Shown: in pieces, positions 39,629 through 44,096 of the stretch | Layout: the number at the start of each line of letters is the position of its first letter | Numbering within the stretch: the first letter of the stretch is position 1 | Program-made: the position numbers and the translations under genes | Origin: SZUA-229 sp036567985 | Lineage (GTDB): Bacteria; Pseudomonadota; Gammaproteobacteria; SZUA-229 | Reading direction: 5' to 3' | Assembly: GCA_036567985.1 (NCBI GenBank) | Contig: DATCTK010000018.1 | Location: forward strand, 1 to 44,096 | DNA length: 44,096 nucleotides | The notes under the pieces: model-generated | What the model saw: only the letters and a program-made list of their open reading frames with translations | What the model was told of the DNA's origin: nothing | The model's database searches: none

Positions 39629-40582
39629 CTATTCAAACATCGCCTTTTCAACTTCAAGTATTGCCAGGCTGATGTGCTTACCCAGCTCATCTTCAAAGCC
39701 GCTCCAGTCCTCGAATTTGGCCAGTGCCTGTTCCACTTTCGGCTTCATTTCAAAATCCTGCAGGCCTTCATCGTAATGGGCGCTGACCTGCTGGTATAAC
39801 GTATCCAGGTACTCATGCTGCATATCAACAATCTCAACACCACCCGTAGGGCCATGGCCGGGCACATAGTGTTTTAGGTTCAGCGACCGCGCCTTTTCCA
39901 CCGCCTTGATGGTGTCACGGAAGCTCGCGTCATCCATGCCACCAATGCGCTGATAAACCACATTATCACCTGTGAACAGTGTCTCGCCCTCAACATATTC
40001 AATCATAATATCGGTGCCACTGTGCGCCGTGCCGACGGAATAGATCCTGAAAGTTCGACCCGCCAGTTCAAGGGTTTGCCCATCGGCGGCTTCATTAGCG
40101 GGATAGGCAATCTCGGTGCCTTTGGCGATGCCATCGGTGAGATTGATCATGCGACTCAGCCAGGTTTCGCCGGCACCCGCGCGGGCTTTTTTAATCATGC
40201 GTGGATCGGCAATAATTTTCACTTCGGGAAAACGCTGCACAATCGCATCATTGGCCAGCCAGTGGTCACCGTGTACATGGGTGTTAAACACATGGGACAC
40301 CGGTTTATCGGTCACTTTGGCAATCTGCTTCAACAGCATCTCACCGGTTTCCTCGGTCGAGCCCGGATCAACCACCACCACACTTTTATCGGTAACAATA
40401 AATGCCGGGTTATTCATAAAACCGCGGTTATGCACACTGGGGTATTCCAGTGGCCCGTGAATGACATACACGTCATCGTTGATCTGATCCGCAGTAAAGC
40501 GATCAAAGTAGGCATCGGCCATGGCCAGTGGCGATAACAGCGAAGCCACGACAAACAGCAAACTGGACTGGAAATTATTCAT
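39629..40582 (-). CDS. Exported metallo-beta-lactamase-fold hydrolase
   Basis: A 317-residue periplasmic MBL-fold protein. From the ATG at 40582 it has a signal peptide (SSLLFVVASLLSPLAMADA). The zinc ligands are in NTHVHGDHWLAND (HxHxDH), VGTAHSGTDIMIEY, LFTGDNVVYQRIGG and YVPGHGPTGG. SVVVVDPGSTEETGE is the usual edge strand. It resembles SoxH/quinoprotein-relay-type zinc hydrolases more than true beta-lactamases. It is a single gene; the upstream longer frame (to 40669) is not used. Substrate is unknown. Confidence 0.82.
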   Translation of the reverse strand: MNNFQSSLLFVVASLLSPLAMADAYFDRFTADQINDDVYVIHGPLEYPSVHNRGFMNNPAFIVTDKSVVVVDPGSTEETGEMLLKQIAKVTDKPVSHVFNTHVHGDHWLANDAIVQRFPEVKIIADPRMIKKARAGAGETWLSRMINLTDGIAKGTEIAYPANEAADGQTLELAGRTFRIYSVGTAHSGTDIMIEYVEGETLFTGDNVVYQRIGGMDDASFRDTIKAVEKARSLNLKHYVPGHGPTGGVEIVDMQHEYLDTLYQQVSAHYDEGLQDFEMKPKVEQALAKFEDWSGFEDELGKHISLAILEVEKAMFE

Positions 40583-40703
40583 CTTACTTAACCTCGTTGG
40601 GCTGCAGCCTGTGCCGTTCGCACAGTCATACAGCAATACAATCGACGATTGAATCTCGTCAGTTATCAAAGTTACGCTGAATATTAAAGTATTAAAGGGC
40701 TCT

Positions 40704-40721
40704 GACCCCTTTTAAGGGGTC
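40704..40721. terminator. Hairpin behind bamC
   Basis: GACCCCTT-TT-AAGGGGTC, lying 25 bases beyond the bamC stop on the minus strand. It is followed on that strand by CAGAGCCCTTTAATA, a string seen in repetitive elements of other gammaproteobacteria; there is no continuous T-run. Confidence 0.45.
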
Positions 40722-40746
40722 GGTAGCTGTTGAGCATCTACGTGCT

Positions 40747-41895
40747 CTATTTCAACTGGTTGACCAGTGCCTTACGAAAATCCAGTGCATCACCGCTCAG
40801 TGTTTCGGTTGAGTCGGCATAGGACACGATAATGGTACTGGCATATTGCCCCGCCTGCTGTTGCACCCGCATCTGCAGACGCTCGGTGGTGTCGGCCTGT
40901 GCTTTTTCTTCCTGCTCCTGCTGGCGGTTGTCCTCGATATCATAATTTTCATCAACCTGCACATCACCACCGAACAGGCCGCTAAACCAGCCACCGGATG
41001 TCTGTTTTGCCGCCTGGGCCGGGGAGATAGCACCCACTGAGAGTAACAGGCTGCGGCCCTGGTTATCCGCTTCTACAATATCGACACCCAGTCGGTCCAT
41101 TGCTGCACGCAGGCGCAACCAGACGATGTCGGCAGTGCCCTGCACCTGGAAACGCGCCGGGTTATCTTTCTGCTCGGTCACTCTGGGCTGGTAGCTCTGG
41201 TAGTCTGCCAGTAATTCAGTGGCCTGTGCCCGGGTGGCCCCGGCATAGAGTGCATAACGGTACATCAGTTCACGCTCCAGCATGGACTCAGGTTCACGCT
41301 GCACCCACTGGGTGCCCTCATTGGCCACCATTATCTGCAGGCCACGGTGGCTCACAAACAGACGGGTTTGCTGCTCATTGATCGCCTCAACCCGCAATCT
41401 GAATTTGTCCTTGTAGTCCGGTGAGAAGCTGGCAAACCAGCGCTTGCCTGACTCTTCTGTGCCGTAACTGATCGGGTACTCGTTCAGCCACACGGTGTCC
41501 ACAAAACCCAGCACCTTGTCTGCCCGCTGCATCTCTATACCTTCGGCGGCCAGAAACTTGGGCAGTGATGCCCATACCTGTGCCAGGGGAGAATCAATTT
41601 CCAGCCAGTAAAGCTGTTCGGCGTGTTTTAACTCGATGCCTTCAAACCTGCTTGCCAGTGCCTCGGCTTTTTTACCGTTTGCTGCCGCCAGTGCTTTTTC
41701 CGATGGCTCGGGCAAACGCAGTGCACCCTGGGTATTGGGCTGGGTTAATTTGGGTGGGACTTCCAGCTGCGAGGTTGTGCTGGCATCCATATAGTCTGGA
41801 CGCTCCTCGCCATTGCTGCTACAACCATTCATTAAAAACACGGAGACTGCCAATGCAAGCATCGACAGGGGTAAAGTAGGGTTAAAGTATCGCAT
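40747..41895 (-). CDS. bamC: Outer-membrane assembly lipoprotein BamC
   Basis: BamC is an accessory lipoprotein of the BAM complex that inserts beta-barrel proteins. The 382-residue product begins with a lipoprotein signal (SMLALAVSVFLMNGCSS, lipid on the Cys at about 25). An unstructured segment with RPDYMDASTTSQLEVPPKL, the BamC N-terminal region that touches BamD, follows. Two helix-grip domains come next (WLEIDSPLAQVWASLPKFLAAEGI; DIVWLRLRAAMDRLGVDIVEADNQGRSLLLSV). A Gln/Glu-rich linker lies between the domains and the C-terminus. It is 11 bases behind dapA, the same order as in E. coli. Confidence 0.93.
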   Translation of the reverse strand: MRYFNPTLPLSMLALAVSVFLMNGCSSNGEERPDYMDASTTSQLEVPPKLTQPNTQGALRLPEPSEKALAAANGKKAEALASRFEGIELKHAEQLYWLEIDSPLAQVWASLPKFLAAEGIEMQRADKVLGFVDTVWLNEYPISYGTEESGKRWFASFSPDYKDKFRLRVEAINEQQTRLFVSHRGLQIMVANEGTQWVQREPESMLERELMYRYALYAGATRAQATELLADYQSYQPRVTEQKDNPARFQVQGTADIVWLRLRAAMDRLGVDIVEADNQGRSLLLSVGAISPAQAAKQTSGGWFSGLFGGDVQVDENYDIEDNRQQEQEEKAQADTTERLQMRVQQQAGQYASTIIVSYADSTETLSGDALDFRKALVNQLK

Positions 41896-41906
41896 AGCTT
41901 CCTGAA

Positions 41907-42782
41907 TTAAAGCACACCAGCCTGACGCATCGCCTCACGCAGTGTTTCGTGATATTGCTCGGATAAGGGTGTCAGGGGCAGGCGAATACCGGCGGGAATT
42001 TTGCCCATTTCTGCCAGCACCCACTTCACCGGTATTGGATTGGCCTCAACAAATAATTTGCTATGTAGACCCATTAACGGCTGATTAATTCGCTCTGCGG
42101 TATCACGATCACCCGCCAGTGCTGCCGCACACATCTCGGCCATTTCCCGGGGCACCACATTGTTGGTAACAGAAATCACCCCGTTGCCACCCTGCAGCAG
42201 AAACTCCAGCCCAGTTTCATCATCGCCGGAGTAGATATCAAAATCATCACCGCACAGCTGGCGGATCTCGCTCAGGCGGGACAGTTCACCGGTCGCTTCC
42301 TTGACCCCGATAATATTGGAAATAGCCGCCAGCCGGGCCACGGTGGGGGGCAACATATCGCAGGCGGTACGTCCGGGAACGTTATACAGGATCTGTGGAA
42401 TCGGCACCGTTTCCGCAATCAGCTTGTGGTGCTGATACAGGCCTTCCTGGGTCGGCTTGTTGTAATAGGGTGTAACCAGCAGACAGGCATCGGCACCGGC
42501 CTGCATTGCACAGCGGGTCAGGGTGATGGCTTCGGTGGTTGAGTTGGCGCCGGTACCGGCGATCACCGGAATACGGTTATTCGCCATCTCCACCGTACGG
42601 CGAATCACCTCACAATGCTCGTGTTCGTCCAGGGTTGCGGATTCACCGGTTGTACCCATCGAGACAATCGCCGCTGTGCCGCTGTCTATATGCCACTCAA
42701 TCAGCTTGCTCAGGCTGTCGAAATCAACCGATCCATCCAGATGCATTGGGGTTACCAGTGCAACCATACTGCCACGAAACAT
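41907..42782 (-). CDS. dapA: 4-hydroxy-tetrahydrodipicolinate synthase
   Basis: DapA condenses pyruvate with aspartate semialdehyde, the first dedicated step of lysine and diaminopimelate synthesis. The 291-residue TIM barrel has MVALVTPMHLDGSVDFD, VSMGTTGESATLDEHEH, and PYYNKPTQEGLYQHHK (with Tyr of the catalytic triad). LYNVPGRTACDM precedes the Schiff-base Lys in NIIGVKEATG. It overlaps no neighbour and precedes bamC. The divergent gene is gcvR, the E. coli arrangement. Confidence 0.99.
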   Translation of the reverse strand: MFRGSMVALVTPMHLDGSVDFDSLSKLIEWHIDSGTAAIVSMGTTGESATLDEHEHCEVIRRTVEMANNRIPVIAGTGANSTTEAITLTRCAMQAGADACLLVTPYYNKPTQEGLYQHHKLIAETVPIPQILYNVPGRTACDMLPPTVARLAAISNIIGVKEATGELSRLSEIRQLCGDDFDIYSGDDETGLEFLLQGGNGVISVTNNVVPREMAEMCAAALAGDRDTAERINQPLMGLHSKLFVEANPIPVKWVLAEMGKIPAGIRLPLTPLSEQYHETLREAMRQAGVL

Positions 42783-42989
42783 GTGTGATGCCTTTGTCGT
42801 TGTCTCACAGGATGCGGCCCCAGCAGAGGCCAGAAATCCAGCCGGGGCACGCTTTAATCAAGCCGGAATAGTACTTTGCGAGGCCCCTATTTACAAGCCA
42901 AACCGCGATTTGCGCGCATCATATTGCTTTCACCCGGTGATGCATTACTATTAATCCTGACGCCCACAAAGACTGCAAAAGAGACCAAT

Positions 42990-43511
42990 ATGACGCAATC
43001 CCTTGCCATTACCGCCATCGGCGCCGACCGCCCCGGCATTGTCAATGAATTAACCGAGGCACTGCTGGATGCCGGTCTGAATATTGAAGACAGCCGCATG
43101 AGCATTCTGGGTGGCGAGTTTGCCATGATTATTCTGGTGAGCGGCGAGCAGGCGGCGCATGACAAGCTCAATGCGCGCAAACAGGAACTTGAACACTCAC
43201 TTAAACTGAACCTGCTGATCAGGCCCACCAGCAGCAGCCGCAGCGACAGGCAGAAACATTATAAAATCCATGTTGAAGGCATGGACAACCCCGGCATCGT
43301 ACACAAGCTGGCGCGTTACCTGTCACAGCAGCAGATCAATATTGTTAATATGCAAACTGACTGGCAGCATGCGGCACATACCGGCACACCGATGTTCGCC
43401 GTATCCATGCAGGTGGATATTCCGGCGGATAAAAACATCACGCAGATCGAGGATGAATTCAGCAAACTGTGTGATGAAATGAATATGGATGTGTGTTTTA
43501 GCAAACAATAA
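42990..43511 (+). CDS. gcvR: Glycine cleavage regulator GcvR-like ACT protein
   Basis: GcvR antagonises GcvA in control of the glycine-cleavage operon; paralogues act elsewhere. From the ATG at 42990 the protein has 173 residues and two ACT domains: LAITAIGADRPGIVNELTEALLDAGLNIEDSRMSILGGEFAMIILV and YKIHVEGMDNPGIVHKLARYLSQQQINIVNMQTDW. Longer upstream frames are not conserved. A separation of 200 bases from divergent dapA and the following bcp give the dapA-gcvR-bcp layout known from E. coli, so GcvR is a sound name even though gcvA is not here. Confidence 0.9.
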   Translation: MTQSLAITAIGADRPGIVNELTEALLDAGLNIEDSRMSILGGEFAMIILVSGEQAAHDKLNARKQELEHSLKLNLLIRPTSSSRSDRQKHYKIHVEGMDNPGIVHKLARYLSQQQINIVNMQTDWQHAAHTGTPMFAVSMQVDIPADKNITQIEDEFSKLCDEMNMDVCFSKQ

Positions 43512-43569
43512 ACGACGCACAAAAACCATTTATATTTAATCAATAAAAAAACAGCAAAGAGAATTGACT

Positions 43570-44055
43570 ATGCCCGTTAGCATTAACAAAAAAGTCCCCG
43601 CCTTTAGCGCCATCGCCACCGGTAAAGAACCGGAAGGCCAGAAAATCAGCCTGAAAGATTTCAAGGGCAGTAACCTGGTGATTTACTTTTACCCCAAGGA
43701 CAACACACCCGGCTGCACCCAGGAAGGCCAGGACTTTCGCGATAACTACAGCAAATTCAAACGCGCCAAAACCCTTGTGCTTGGCGTATCACGGGACTCG
43801 ATCAAGGTACACACCAACTTCAAGGTGAAACATGAATTTCCATTCGAACTGATTTCCGACCCGGATGAAGAACTGTGTAAACTGTTTGATGTGATTAAAT
43901 TGAAGAAAAACTATGGCCGTGAATACATGGGCATAGAGCGGAGTACTTTTTTGATTGATTCTAAGGGGGTTCTAAGGGAAGAATGGCGTAGCGTAAAAGT
44001 AAAAGGCCATGTCGAGGAGGTACTGGCCGCAGCTAAACAGTACAAGCCTGAGTAG
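43570..44055 (+). CDS. bcp: Thioredoxin-dependent peroxiredoxin (Bcp/PrxQ)
   Basis: Bcp reduces hydrogen and organic peroxides. From the ATG at 43570 it has 161 residues (the frame begins at a TTG two codons earlier). The peroxidatic Cys is in YPKDNTPGCTQEG (Cys49). The usual resolving Cys five residues later (as in GCTVQAC) is replaced, so it is probably of the 1-Cys type. LGVSRDSIKVHTNFKVKHEFPFELISDPDEELCKLFDV and ERSTFLID follow the family. It is 58 bases behind gcvR. Confidence 0.95.
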   Translation: MPVSINKKVPAFSAIATGKEPEGQKISLKDFKGSNLVIYFYPKDNTPGCTQEGQDFRDNYSKFKRAKTLVLGVSRDSIKVHTNFKVKHEFPFELISDPDEELCKLFDVIKLKKNYGREYMGIERSTFLIDSKGVLREEWRSVKVKGHVEEVLAAAKQYKPE

Positions 44056-44065
44056 CTCCGATAAC

Positions 44066-44096
44066 GTCGCTAGTCTTTAGTCTTTAGTCTTTAGTC
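44066..44096 (+). repeat. TTAGTC-rich element, copy 3, cut by the window edge
   Basis: GTCGCTAGTCTTTAGTC continues as a 7-base tandem (TAGTCTT) to the end of the window, 11 bases after bcp. Related cores are at 29074 and 32824. Confidence 0.65.

Noticed and set aside
39629..40582. True beta-lactamase (antibiotic resistance)
   Set aside because: Only the general MBL zinc motifs are present; the context and sequence look like a SoxH-type hydrolase.

Overview
The window is a chromosomal segment of a gammaproteobacterium. The gene orders pcnB-folK-deoxynucleoside kinase-panB-panC, rpsP-rimM-trmD-rplS next to ffh, xseB-ispA-dxs, glnK-amtB and bamC-dapA facing gcvR-bcp are characteristic of that class. 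FolE2 placed directly after a QueD-type gene downstream of dxs suggests an environmental lineage (Chromatiales/Thiotrichales-like), but this is inference and no species call is possible. Base composition looks intermediate, and coding density is high. No rRNA, tRNA, transposase, prophage or CRISPR array was seen. All recognised genes appear intact except panC, which is cut by the left edge.

Layout. 1-3842 (minus): pantothenate and folate synthesis genes with poly(A) polymerase and a deoxynucleoside kinase. 4023-5715 (minus): the P-II protein GlnK and ammonium transporter AmtB. 5868-13873: an accessory block with a small outer-membrane barrel protein, a four-gene redox cassette (TlpA-type thioredoxin, DUF4266 lipoprotein, DUF3570 outer-membrane protein, ApbE flavin transferase), a repeat-filled gap, and an exported DUF1501/DUF1800-like pair. 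14047-20033 (minus): hslR, a LysM/FecR-domain protein, htpG, ogt and an exported TPR protein. 20556-24856 (minus): rplS-trmD-rimM-rpsP, ffh and a metallo-beta-lactamase-fold phosphodiesterase. 25071-29072 (plus): ypjD, a CorB-type CNNM/CBS protein, radA and a small membrane protein. 29168-32623: an ECF sigma/anti-sigma operon facing a secreted DsrE-like gene and a porin. 33141-34775: a HipBA-type toxin-antitoxin pair. 35008-39454 (plus): xseB-ispA-dxs-queD-folE2. 39629-42782 (minus): an exported metallo-beta-lactamase-fold hydrolase, then bamC and dapA. 42990-44055 (plus): gcvR and bcp.

Two places look most worth following. First, the anti-sigma factor at 29168-29890 carries a periplasmic DsrE-like domain that is a visible paralogue of the secreted protein encoded across the divergent promoter region. 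Both divergent operons are preceded by the same unusual promoter-like string (GGAATA, 15 bases, GYATCT). This predicts an autoregulated cell-envelope signalling system in which a soluble DsrE protein and its anti-sigma-fused twin share a ligand or compete. Second, the DUF3570 protein next to apbE contains D-T-M-S-G-A-T, an exact match to the ApbE flavinylation consensus. It may therefore be a covalently FMN-bearing outer-membrane protein working with the thioredoxin and the Cys-tailed DUF4266 lipoprotein.

The long intergenic gaps are filled with short palindromic repeats: a 71-bp unit in three tandem copies with three hairpins each, 50-bp arrays that begin exactly at the T-tract of two intrinsic terminators, and TTAGTC-rich elements behind three gene ends. 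Several show stem-preserving changes between copies, so they look like structured repeats rather than random debris.
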